A stretch of DNA of 64,000 bases from Pseudomonadota bacterium (GTDB lineage Bacteria > Pseudomonadota > Gammaproteobacteria > Burkholderiales > Ferrovaceae). Each line of letters opens with the position of its first letter. Position 1 is the stretch's first letter. The stretch spans positions 62,001 to 126,000 of the forward strand of contig JAJZBQ010000002.1 in assembly GCA_021798835.1 (NCBI GenBank). Direction: 5' to 3'. A program made the translations under genes and the position numbers. The notes beneath the pieces were generated by a model that was given only the letters and a program-made list of their open reading frames with translations, made no database searches and was not told the origin of the DNA. Shown here in pieces: positions 10,156 to 18,642 of the stretch.

Positions 10156-13100
10156 TTACGGCCTCTGAACCGGCCTAATGTCAGGAGCATCCCAAGGTCC
10201 TTGTATCGCATAATCGTAAGATAAGGCTTTATCAAATGGATTGCCCAGAATTTTTTGCACCAGCCAAGAAGCCGCCCCAACCACCGGACCGCCCACTACC
10301 GCACTGGCCAGTGTCACACTCCCGCCCAACGCAGGTTCCACTTGTGCTTCCAACTGAGTCGTTTCCTGCTGCAAGTCCACCTCCCCCGTCATACTCACAC
10401 GAGCGGCCGGACCCGCCATTTCAAAATCACGGGTGGTCAATTTTTCATGATCCAGTGCCAAATCAACGTTGAGATGATCAAAGGCAAATCCCTCAGAAAA
10501 AACATCCCGGAAATCCAGAGTAATCCGTCGCGGCAAGGTCTGCAAACTGAACAAACTAATCAAACGACCAACTCCACCAGGCTGGATTTTGGAAAACTGC
10601 CCATCGTTCAGATCCAGTTTAGCCTCGGCTTTCAGGGCAAGCAAACTAAAATCCGTCCAACCGCCAGACCACTCAAGTACCCCCTCCCCTTCTCCTTTAC
10701 CTCGTTGCAACAATCCAGGATAGCCAATATCCGTCAAAAACCGCCCCATATCCTCCGTTTTAAACTGCCAGCGATAATGATGATGCGGTTGCGGAGAATC
10801 CTGCCACTCCCCTTCCATTTTCCCCTGAGTAGAAGAGGACTCCAACGCCAATTTCTGAAGTCGCCAACTCGATTCTCCCTGTGCGTCGCCCACCACCTGA
10901 AGTCGACCGCTGAACGATGGAGCCATGTCTAACCGTTCAATCTGTATATCCAGCGCAGGCATGTCGGCTACCCGCATCCGCGAAGACTCGCTTTTCTGGC
11001 TGACAAACCCCTGCGATACATCCGGCCAGACCAGGTGACTCATCTGGCCCGTCAAACGACCGGGTGGTTCTGTCACCCACGTCAACACCCCTTCGATCAT
11101 CGGCCCCTGCGCCCGAAGCGTCCATTGATGCCCTTCACCAACTCCGCTCAAGTGCACAGCAGACCATTGCCGACCATGCCAGATCAATTTATCGAAACGT
11201 ACATCAAAGCGATCTAACCCCGGTAAGGCACTTCCATCCCCCCCTGCTTTCCCGGCAAAGAGTTGTTGCCAGGCATCCACATTCAGTACCGGCCACTGGC
11301 CCGACAATACAAAACCAGGCAACATGGGGGCCCCAGGTGGAGCGTGCCCCAACCACAAGGCGGCACGCTCCACCTCCGGTACCCCGAGTTTTTCACCCGT
11401 ATCCGGGACCACCAACCATGTTCGCCCTTCCAACCAGTTGGCCAACTGGCCTTCCACCTGCCACTGATGTTCCTGGTTCGTGCCATGCAAAGTCAAAGGC
11501 AACACCCCTCCAGCGCCCTTCCCCAAGGGAGCCGGCCATGCCAGAGAAACCCCTGTCAACGAGGAACTCAGCCACCATTGCTCCAATTTCTCCGCGCTAC
11601 CTGTGGCACGTAAACTCCAGTCCGTGTCTCCTGCTACTCCAGGCAATGACAGATGCAATGCGCGCCACTGCTGAAGCGCAATCACCGAAAGATGTCCATT
11701 CAGGGATGCCGTAAAACGCTCATCAGTGCCACGTGAAACCTGAAAGGTGAACGGTTCGCCCAACCAGACCCCATCACCCACCAATTTCAAAGGGACGGAA
11801 CCATGTCCCAAAATTCCAACGCCATGCCACCCCACTGCATTTCCCAGAGGATCCAGCCACTGTGAACCAAACCGTTTCCGCAGGGCTCGTGCCGAGGTAG
11901 CCCCCCAAAGACGCAGTTCCAACCCCTGAGTCGCAACAGATTGCAATACCACCGCCACCGGTTCATCCAGATAATTGACATGTGTCCATAACGTAATTCC
12001 TGGCTGATGGGCCTTTAACACCAGTCGAATTTGCCACGGTTCCATACCGGATACGTCGTTGAGCAGACTTTGGTGGTACAAACGCCGCAAACGCGTCCAA
12101 TCTCCCTGGCCATCTCCATCCAAATGGACTATTCCCTGTTCATCTGTAGAAAACTGAAAGCGGGCTGGTCCTCCCAAAACTTGAGCATGTAACCCCTCCG
12201 AATCCACTCCTCGTTCGGTAAAGTGCAACTTCCCTGATATTCCCTCCAGAGGAGGAATATCCACTTTGGAACCATCCAGTGTCGCTCCAGAAAAGACATA
12301 ATCCCCTTGCACCGCAGTCTGCGCAGGATGACTCAGCGGTACTTGCAGCGCCAACATCAAGTGCCCGATACCAGAACCGGACCAACCATCCAACCCTCCC
12401 CCGATCATCTGTCTGACGGGACTTTGCGCAATAAACTTCAACCCGTCCTGGACAGAGCCATCAACCTGCCCAGCAATTCTCAATACCGACTGGTCCTGAG
12501 TGAAGTCGGCAAGTTGTGCATACGCCTGACCAATCTTTGCTCCCCCGATCTCACCGGAATGCACATTGACACTCAAGGTGGTTCCCTGAATGGCCAGCGA
12601 ACCGTCCGCGTGCGACAGGGCCGGCCAAGCCGGATCAAACTGCAAGCGCACACGACTAAAATCCGTCAAAACCCGAAAAGTTCCCCCCTGATCCCCCGTA
12701 AATGGAAAACTTCCAAGATCGCCATCCACTGAAAATCCAGCTGCCGTCACCTGCCCTTCCGTCAGCGCATGATGTAGCCAATTGCGCACCGATACAGGAA
12801 TCTGGCGTGGCAAATAACGCCAAACCGCCTCCGGTCTGGCACGCGTCAATCGACCTTTCCAATGAGCCACACCAAAACCATGATCCGCTTTCTTTTCCCA
12901 GGTACCACTCACCTGAGCATCCAGGTCATCGTTGACTAGTTGCAGGCGATGCACATCCCACATGGTTGTCTCAGCCTTCTTCTGCCAATCCATATCCACC
13001 TGAAAAGACTGCAAATTAATTGGTTCAACAAACCATGCAGGCCAATCCCAGCGCGTCGTCAGTCCTGAACCCTTGATATGGCCTGACTCTGCCGTCATCG

Positions 13101-14382
13101 TCACCACTCCGGAAAACGAATGAATCTCCGGCACACCATGCCAAGCATTAAATGAGGTATGGTGCAACTGACCTGTGAAACGCAATGAATCCTGCCATGC
13201 CTCCCCCTGGTTCCAGGATAATTCCGCCTCTTGCACCTGTCCCGAAGGAGCCAACACATCCCATACCTGACGCTGTTGTTCGCTCAGCGGCAAGAATCTG
13301 CTCAACGGTTTGAGCAGTGCCAAATCCAGCCACGCCGCCTTGACCTGCGTCATCATGCCCTTCATGCGAATATCCATATCCAGAGGACGTTCTGCGTGGG
13401 GATACGAACGATCGACCCAGCGCACTTGATGCAAGGACAACCGATATTCATCCCCTTGCCAACGTAACGCCAGTTTCCCTGTCAGTTGGGCAATCGAAAG
13501 CGGTGCCACCTTGTCCGACAAACGCCACACCAAGGGATGAAAATCGATCTCTGAGCGCATCTCCACACCACGCGCCGGAGTCAGGTCGGCTTTCACGTGA
13601 AGAGCCCCTGTGGCCCGTTCAATGGTCTCCATTCCATCGACCCAGGGAGCCAGCGCAGCCCAGTCGATGCGCGCACCATCCACTTGGCCATGCCCTTCCC
13701 AGTCCCGCCAATGCCCCCATAGCAGACCACGCAAGGTAAGAGAAGCATGCAGTGGGCTGGATAGGCTGCGTGGAGGGACCATATCCAGTGACATGCGGTG
13801 ACCACCTGCACCATTACGCAGATCCAGTTCCACTTGACGCAACAACAAATCTGGAGCGTGTCGTAACTCATCGCGCCAAAGCAACTCTCCCCCGTTAAGA
13901 CGAATTTCGCCCTGATGGATAAGCCAATCAAAGAAGGGGCTAGGCCCGGCCCCAGGACCCGGCAAGGGAATTCCCGACAAACTCAAGTGGCCCGCCGAAT
14001 CACGACGCAAAACCAAGCGTGGCTGATCGATAACCAGACGATCAAAATCCAGTCGCCCCTGCAGAAAATCCCAAGGATCAACACGTGCCTGGATACGTTG
14101 AACCTGTAGCCCTGGGTGCCCTGTCGGATCCTGTACCGTTACCCCCTCCAGCACCAACGTAGGCAACAGGTGAAACTTTCCCGGGGCCAACCGATCCACG
14201 GTAACCGCGGTTCCCACCGATTGAGACAGCAACTGGACCACCCAGGGACGCCAGCGATTCACATCATGCAGTACGATCCATTGGACAGCCAGCCACAAAG
14301 TCAGCAACGACACCATAGCCAGCAGTCCTACCCATCCCAGAGTACGCCGCGAATAGTGAAAATACCGATGAAAATTGACCAT
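10156..14382 (-). CDS. yhdP: YhdP family AsmA-like lipid-transport protein
   Basis: Very large inner-membrane-anchored periplasmic protein (1408 residues) of the YhdP/TIGR02099 family. YhdP with TamB and YdbH is thought to carry phospholipids to the outer membrane along a beta-groove. One membrane segment lies near residues 17-38 (VGLLAMVSLLTLWLAVQWIV), followed by long beta-rich AsmA-like repeats. The C-terminus has the conserved DLQQETTQLEAQVEPALGG and IQGPWDAPDI elements. It is the first gene of the minus-strand run and is divergent from ilvE. Confidence 0.93.
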   Translation of the reverse strand: MVNFHRYFHYSRRTLGWVGLLAMVSLLTLWLAVQWIVLHDVNRWRPWVVQLLSQSVGTAVTVDRLAPGKFHLLPTLVLEGVTVQDPTGHPGLQVQRIQARVDPWDFLQGRLDFDRLVIDQPRLVLRRDSAGHLSLSGIPLPGPGAGPSPFFDWLIHQGEIRLNGGELLWRDELRHAPDLLLRQVELDLRNGAGGHRMSLDMVPPRSLSSPLHASLTLRGLLWGHWRDWEGHGQVDGARIDWAALAPWVDGMETIERATGALHVKADLTPARGVEMRSEIDFHPLVWRLSDKVAPLSIAQLTGKLALRWQGDEYRLSLHQVRWVDRSYPHAERPLDMDIRMKGMMTQVKAAWLDLALLKPLSRFLPLSEQQRQVWDVLAPSGQVQEAELSWNQGEAWQDSLRFTGQLHHTSFNAWHGVPEIHSFSGVVTMTAESGHIKGSGLTTRWDWPAWFVEPINLQSFQVDMDWQKKAETTMWDVHRLQLVNDDLDAQVSGTWEKKADHGFGVAHWKGRLTRARPEAVWRYLPRQIPVSVRNWLHHALTEGQVTAAGFSVDGDLGSFPFTGDQGGTFRVLTDFSRVRLQFDPAWPALSHADGSLAIQGTTLSVNVHSGEIGGAKIGQAYAQLADFTQDQSVLRIAGQVDGSVQDGLKFIAQSPVRQMIGGGLDGWSGSGIGHLMLALQVPLSHPAQTAVQGDYVFSGATLDGSKVDIPPLEGISGKLHFTERGVDSEGLHAQVLGGPARFQFSTDEQGIVHLDGDGQGDWTRLRRLYHQSLLNDVSGMEPWQIRLVLKAHQPGITLWTHVNYLDEPVAVVLQSVATQGLELRLWGATSARALRKRFGSQWLDPLGNAVGWHGVGILGHGSVPLKLVGDGVWLGEPFTFQVSRGTDERFTASLNGHLSVIALQQWRALHLSLPGVAGDTDWSLRATGSAEKLEQWWLSSSLTGVSLAWPAPLGKGAGGVLPLTLHGTNQEHQWQVEGQLANWLEGRTWLVVPDTGEKLGVPEVERAALWLGHAPPGAPMLPGFVLSGQWPVLNVDAWQQLFAGKAGGDGSALPGLDRFDVRFDKLIWHGRQWSAVHLSGVGEGHQWTLRAQGPMIEGVLTWVTEPPGRLTGQMSHLVWPDVSQGFVSQKSESSRMRVADMPALDIQIERLDMAPSFSGRLQVVGDAQGESSWRLQKLALESSSTQGKMEGEWQDSPQPHHHYRWQFKTEDMGRFLTDIGYPGLLQRGKGEGEGVLEWSGGWTDFSLLALKAEAKLDLNDGQFSKIQPGGVGRLISLFSLQTLPRRITLDFRDVFSEGFAFDHLNVDLALDHEKLTTRDFEMAGPAARVSMTGEVDLQQETTQLEAQVEPALGGSVTLASAVVGGPVVGAASWLVQKILGNPFDKALSYDYAIQGPWDAPDIRPVQRP

Positions 14383-14390
14383 AGGTGCCT

Positions 14391-14396
14391 ATTATA
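14391..14396 (-). promoter_or_regulatory. Candidate -10 element for yhdP
   Basis: A perfect TATAAT reads leftward 8 nt before the yhdP start codon. No good -35 hexamer is present at 16-18 nt. Use of this element would give an almost leaderless transcript, so it is only a weak candidate. Confidence 0.25.
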
Positions 14397-14430
14397 CGTA
14401 CCTGTGCTGGAGCCCACGCACAACATCGGC

Positions 14431-14436
14431 TAGAAT
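14431..14436 (+). promoter_or_regulatory. Candidate -10 element for ilvE
   Basis: TAGAAT lies 29 nt upstream of the ilvE start. The hexamer 17 nt further up (TGGAGC) matches the -35 consensus only partly. The same TAGAAT appears before several other genes in this window. A clear AGGAG ribosome-binding site sits 8 nt before the ATG. Confidence 0.4.
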
Positions 14437-14465
14437 AAACGGTTTCGATTGCAGGAGTATCTTTC

Positions 14466-15386
14466 ATGTCCATGTCCGATCGGGACGGCACACTCTGGCA
14501 AGATGGTCAGTTCTTGCCCTGGCGCCAGGCCAACACACACATTCTTACCCATTCACTGCATTACGGGATGGCCGTCTTTGAAGGTGTACGCGCTTACCAG
14601 ACCGAACGGGGATCGGCCATTTTTCGACTGCGAGAACATACCGAGCGTCTCCTGCGTTCCGCACATATTCTCCAGATCCCGGTTACTTTTTCCCTGGAAC
14701 AATTGATGGCGGCGCAGTGTGAAGTCGTGCGCCAGAATCAACTCAGGGAAGCCTATATCCGTCCACTGATCTACCTTGGCTCAGAAAAAATGGGGATTTC
14801 CACACGCGGAACCGGTTCCCACGTTGCCATCGCCGCCTGGTCCTGGGGATCCTATCTGGGCGAAGCGGCTCTGCAGCAAGGCATTCGTGTCAAGGTATCG
14901 TCTTATACCCGTCACCACCCGAATATCACGCTGTGCAAGGCCAAGGCCAGCGGCAACTACATGAACTCCATCCTGGCCAATAATGAAGCCACCGCCGATG
15001 GTTACGATGAGGCGCTGTTACTCGATCCAGACGGATTCGTCGCTGAAGGCTCAGGAGAAAATCTGTTCATGGTCAAACGCGGGGCCCTGATCACCCCGGA
15101 CCTGTCCAGCGCCCTGGAAGGCATCACCCGTGACAGTATTCTGGAACTGGCGCGTGCCCGCGGACTCCATGTAGAGGAGCGACGCATTTCTCGCGATGAA
15201 CTATACAGTGCCGACGAAGCCTTTTTTACCGGTACTGCGGCAGAAGTTACGCCCATCCGTGAAATAGACCGACGGTGCATCGGCAATGGCCAGCGCGGCC
15301 CCATCACGGAGATGCTACAAAGTGCCTATTTCGACTGCGTCAAGGGTCGTTCATCGACTCATGAACATTGGCTGACTCCCCTCTGA
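14466..15386 (+). CDS. ilvE: Branched-chain amino acid aminotransferase
   Basis: PLP enzyme for the last step of Val, Leu and Ile synthesis. It has 306 residues, the usual length for class IV aminotransferases. Landmarks are LHYGMAVFEGVRAY, the PLP-lysine region CKAKASGNYMNS near residue 160, and the cofactor-binding EGSGENLFMVKRG near 195. The AGGAG site fixes the start at 14466, with a second in-frame ATG two codons later. It leads a short plus-strand operon with the zinc-finger gene (9-nt gap) and waaF. Confidence 0.95.
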   Translation: MSMSDRDGTLWQDGQFLPWRQANTHILTHSLHYGMAVFEGVRAYQTERGSAIFRLREHTERLLRSAHILQIPVTFSLEQLMAAQCEVVRQNQLREAYIRPLIYLGSEKMGISTRGTGSHVAIAAWSWGSYLGEAALQQGIRVKVSSYTRHHPNITLCKAKASGNYMNSILANNEATADGYDEALLLDPDGFVAEGSGENLFMVKRGALITPDLSSALEGITRDSILELARARGLHVEERRISRDELYSADEAFFTGTAAEVTPIREIDRRCIGNGQRGPITEMLQSAYFDCVKGRSSTHEHWLTPL

Positions 15387-15395
15387 GAGGATTCC

Positions 15396-15590
15396 ATGAC
15401 CCAACCTCATTCCCCCACCCCAATCCCCATCACTGCCGCCGACTTGCCGTTGCATTGTCCCCGCCCTGATGCGCCGCTGTGGAGCACCCACCCGCGCGTT
15501 TTTCTGGATGTCACACGGACCGGTCATGTCTCCTGCCCCTATTGCGGAGCCCTCTACGAATTCACTGGGCCCGCCCCCAACGGCCATTGA
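15396..15590 (+). CDS. Small CHCC-type zinc-finger protein
   Basis: A 64-residue protein with the zf-CHCC layout: Cys in LHCPRP, His in STHPRVFLD, and CPYCGALYEF at the C-terminus. This fold is shared with the mitochondrial complex I accessory subunit NDUFS6, but the bacterial role is not known. AGAGG precedes the ATG by about 7 nt. In betaproteobacteria it commonly sits between ilvE and waaF, as here. Its TGA overlaps the proposed TTG start of waaF. Confidence 0.88.
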   Translation: MTQPHSPTPIPITAADLPLHCPRPDAPLWSTHPRVFLDVTRTGHVSCPYCGALYEFTGPAPNGH

Positions 15591-16597
15591 AAAATATTCT
15601 GGTTGTCGGAGCAGCCTGGGTTGGCGATGCCATCCTGTCCGAGCCCATGCTGGCGTATCTGCGTGCCTGTTTCCCCTCTGGACGACTGGACGTATTGGCC
15701 CCGCCTTGGACCCAAGGCGTGCTACAGCGCATAGAATCAATAAATGAAATCATAAATCTACCATTTGCTCACGGGGTACTTGATCTACCTGGTCGCTGGC
15801 GCTTGGGCCGCCAGTTGCGCAAAACCTATGATCAAGCGATCATCCTGCCCAATTCTCTCAAATCCGCATTAATTCCCTGGTTTGCAGGCATTCCAGAACG
15901 TACCGGCTACCTCGGCGAACAACGCTATGGCCTGATCAATGACCTGCGGCATCTGGAGCGTGATCGCCTGCCCCTGATGGGGCAGCGCTTTCTGGCCCTT
16001 GCCGCTCCTGCGCATGCTCCTACTCCGGCCCTTCCCTCTCCACGCTTGCGCGTTGATTTCACCAATCAGCAACGATTACTAAAAGAACGGGGGCTGACCC
16101 TCGACCGCCCCATAGCCATTCTGTGCCCTGGGGCTGAATTCGGTCCTGCCAAACGCTGGCCTACCGCACACTTCATCCAGGTCGCACGTTCCTGGATTGC
16201 AGACGGTTGGCAAGTCTGGCTCATGGGCTCCCCCAAAGACCGTGACATCGCCAACGTCATTGCCTCCGCACTTTCATCTCCACAGTGCCACCAACTCTGT
16301 GGCACGACCACACTGGCCGATGCCGTGGATCTGATGGCACTGGGTCAACGTGTCGTCACCAACGATTCCGGCTTGATGCACATGGCTGCCGCATTGGACC
16401 GACCGATGGCCGCCCTGTTTGGCTCATCCAGCCCCGAGTTCACCCCTCCCCTGTCTTCCGCCGCGCGGATATTCCATCTCAAACTCCCCTGTAGCCCCTG
16501 TTTTCAGCGTGAGTGCCCCTTGCACCATCTCAACTGTTTGAACCAACTCACCGCTGAAGCCGTCATGGCACACTTCAACACCCCACCAACTTCATAA
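15587..16597 (+). CDS. waaF: Lipopolysaccharide heptosyltransferase II
   Basis: GT9 glycosyltransferase that adds the second heptose to the LPS inner core on the cytoplasmic side of the inner membrane. The first conserved strand, KNILVVGAAWVGDAIL, begins directly after a TTG at 15587. The frame is open back to an ATG at 15479, but that part overlaps the zinc-finger gene and has no family likeness. I therefore favour TTG in a TTGA overlap, giving 336 residues. The C-terminal signature TNDSGLMHMAAALDRP is near residue 255. No strong Shine-Dalgarno is present, so coupling is likely. Confidence 0.93.
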   Translation: MKNILVVGAAWVGDAILSEPMLAYLRACFPSGRLDVLAPPWTQGVLQRIESINEIINLPFAHGVLDLPGRWRLGRQLRKTYDQAIILPNSLKSALIPWFAGIPERTGYLGEQRYGLINDLRHLERDRLPLMGQRFLALAAPAHAPTPALPSPRLRVDFTNQQRLLKERGLTLDRPIAILCPGAEFGPAKRWPTAHFIQVARSWIADGWQVWLMGSPKDRDIANVIASALSSPQCHQLCGTTTLADAVDLMALGQRVVTNDSGLMHMAAALDRPMAALFGSSSPEFTPPLSSAARIFHLKLPCSPCFQRECPLHHLNCLNQLTAEAVMAHFNTPPTS

Positions 16598-16808
16598 CAG
16601 CCCGCATCAACTCAATCCCGCTGAATAATATCCCCAATCCTGTCCGCAACGGATAGTCATAGCATTCGCTCAACCCCGCCCACCACCAGACAGCCCATCG
16701 ATGGCCTCTCAATTCTGGAGGCATGCATACCTGATCACGCGTCTCACACGACACATCACAGCGCGTCAGAAAGGCGGTCCAAAACCATTGAGCTTCCTGT
16801 TCCGTCAA
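16575..16808 (-). CDS. Small hypothetical protein at the end of the trb cluster
   Basis: An ORF of 77 residues starting with TTG 20 nt downstream of trbL, reading in the same direction. The product has five tryptophans, four of them in RWAVWWWAG and its surroundings, five cysteines and a hydrophobic C-terminal half that could insert in a membrane. I do not recognise a family. Its 3' end overlaps the convergent waaF end by 23 nt. GAGG and GGGG stretches upstream are possible but poorly spaced ribosome-binding sites. It may be a real cluster member or a chance ORF. Confidence 0.45.
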   Translation of the reverse strand: MTEQEAQWFWTAFLTRCDVSCETRDQVCMPPELRGHRWAVWWWAGLSECYDYPLRTGLGILFSGIELMRAVMKLVGC

Positions 16809-16828
16809 ACCCCAGAGCCTACCTCGTT

Positions 16829-17839
16829 TCAGGATGCTCCCCCTCGCTTGCCATCAACCTTGCCATAACTCTTGATTTGGCGGGCCAACCAATCATTGGC
16901 ATGGTCCAGTCGCCGCGCCATGAAACGCTGCGACTGCCCGGAAAATCCCGTATCTGCTCGGCCATGCCCGATCAGCGCAGACGCAATCTGGGGTACATGG
17001 CCCATCAGATAGGTCAAAATACTGGCCGTCACCACCAACAAGCAAGCCAGTGCCATACTGTCAGCCGGTGAGGCCCGAGACCAGACTGCTGATTGCCCAA
17101 CCATCCATTGCTGGAGTAGCAGGAACACCGGTTTACTCATGATCAGCACGGTCACCGCTACGACCTGATAAAAACAAGCCACAAACAAAAATCTGATCCA
17201 TCCCAAACAAATATCCCGAGTAGTCTCCCAGAGTAGCCATGGAATAAAAAACGGGCCCAGCGCCAACGCAATACCCGCCAACGCATTGCCCATGACGTGA
17301 ATGATTGCCACCAATACCAACGCCACCAGAAATACTCCAAGCGCCACAAAAAGCAGACCCATGGTCACCAACCACCCTCCCAGTGCCGTCCAGAAAGCCG
17401 ATGACAAGGGGGTTGACCCAGCCAGATATTGCCCTGGGCTGCTGATCATGCCATCCCACACCGTGGCTATCATGTTGGAAAATACGCTCCATGCCGTCAC
17501 AAATCCCTGACTTTGTCCCTGCGGCCCTGCAATAGCCGTGATCACCGCCGCACAGCCCTGGTAAATCGCCTGGTAGAACACCAGGTCGTAAGCATCCAAA
17601 AACCAGCGCGTCAGCCCAGCCAAAAAAACAAACCGCAACAAACGTACCAACACCGCCGACACGTTATCTCCCAGCGTCGTCTCCAACAGAAAATTAACCG
17701 CCATCCAGGAAAATGTAAGCGCCAACAAAGAGCCGTAGAGACTGTCGGCCACCCCGATCAAGCGACTGTGTAATACACGTCCGCCATCAAGAAATGCTGT
17801 GGCCATTTGATCCACCAATGCCGGATTCAAGTCGATCAC
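16829..17839 (-). CDS. trbL: TrbL/VirB6-like conjugal transfer membrane protein
   Basis: Polytopic inner-membrane component of a P-type type IV secretion system. About six or seven hydrophobic segments are visible, with the family-typical long run IHVMGNALAGIALALGPFF followed by charged loops. The start is placed at GTG 17839, which overlaps the trbJ stop as GTGA and has GGAGG 6 nt upstream, giving 336 residues. The in-frame ATG at 17884 lies inside trbJ and lacks such a site. The C-terminal tail after the last membrane segment is hydrophilic and Arg-rich. Confidence 0.85.
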   Translation of the reverse strand: MIDLNPALVDQMATAFLDGGRVLHSRLIGVADSLYGSLLALTFSWMAVNFLLETTLGDNVSAVLVRLLRFVFLAGLTRWFLDAYDLVFYQAIYQGCAAVITAIAGPQGQSQGFVTAWSVFSNMIATVWDGMISSPGQYLAGSTPLSSAFWTALGGWLVTMGLLFVALGVFLVALVLVAIIHVMGNALAGIALALGPFFIPWLLWETTRDICLGWIRFLFVACFYQVVAVTVLIMSKPVFLLLQQWMVGQSAVWSRASPADSMALACLLVVTASILTYLMGHVPQIASALIGHGRADTGFSGQSQRFMARRLDHANDWLARQIKSYGKVDGKRGGAS

Positions 17840-18642
17840 GGCTGGCCTCCGCCCATCGAACCAGCCGCTGACATCACCCCCCACCCCGAAGACAATTCAT
17901 TTTGTGTCAAACGACCTTGCCATTGCTGGATCTTCTGGGCATCAGTCTGCAATCGCTGTTGTACCACCTGAGCCGCTGCCCCATTATTCTGTGCTTCATA
18001 CTGCTGACGTGCCGCAACATTGGCTTGCGCGGTAGCAATCAAACCCATCAACTGATTATTTTGACCAGCCAACAGATTCAAATGCTGATTCACTGTCTGC
18101 AGACTTTGTTGCATCCCTGCAGCCGCAGGGATCTGCGTCTGCAGAGACTGAATCTGACCATAACTTGACCCCAATCCCTGCAATGTCCCCAGTTCCTGCT
18201 GCAAGGCTGCCCCCAACCCATGTCCCTGCGTCTGATTAAACTGTATCTCGTTCTGTAAAAAATTCTGTGGAGTCTGCTGTAGCAGAACCATTTGCTGTGC
18301 CTGACCGACCAAGCCCGCTTTCAGCACCTGAAGTTGTTGAGCAGTCTGGGACAGCGTGGCATACAGCGTTTGCGCGACGACCATCTGCTGGCTATAGGGC
18401 GTCAATACCTGCGCCATGACATTCTGTGGCAACGATCTCAGATTCTGTATTTGTAGAGCCAACTGCTGTAACTGCAGCAGATAAGCCATGAGTTGCTGCG
18501 CTGTCTGGCGCACTGCATTGGCGGCAGTCACTGCAGTCTCGATATGGTTGATGGGATCGTAGACCAGCATGCCAAACGCCTGAGTTACCCCCCACTCCAT
18601 CAGCAACCAGAGCCCCATACCCGCGATGATTATGCGTTTCAT
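17836..18642 (-). CDS. trbJ: TrbJ/VirB5-like pilus-tip protein
   Basis: A 268-residue secreted protein with an N-terminal signal peptide (hydrophobic residues 3-22). The next element, LVYDPINHIETAVTAANAV, is the classical TrbJ start of the mature protein. The rest is strongly helical and Gln/Ala-rich (LLQLQQLALQIQNL and similar), as in VirB5 minor pilins. It overlaps trbE and trbL by 4 nt each. In RP4, trbJ comes after trbF-I; here it follows trbE directly because the genes for the VirB8/9/7/10-like proteins are absent. Confidence 0.85.
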   Translation of the reverse strand: MKRIIIAGMGLWLLMEWGVTQAFGMLVYDPINHIETAVTAANAVRQTAQQLMAYLLQLQQLALQIQNLRSLPQNVMAQVLTPYSQQMVVAQTLYATLSQTAQQLQVLKAGLVGQAQQMVLLQQTPQNFLQNEIQFNQTQGHGLGAALQQELGTLQGLGSSYGQIQSLQTQIPAAAGMQQSLQTVNQHLNLLAGQNNQLMGLIATAQANVAARQQYEAQNNGAAAQVVQQRLQTDAQKIQQWQGRLTQNELSSGWGVMSAAGSMGGGQP

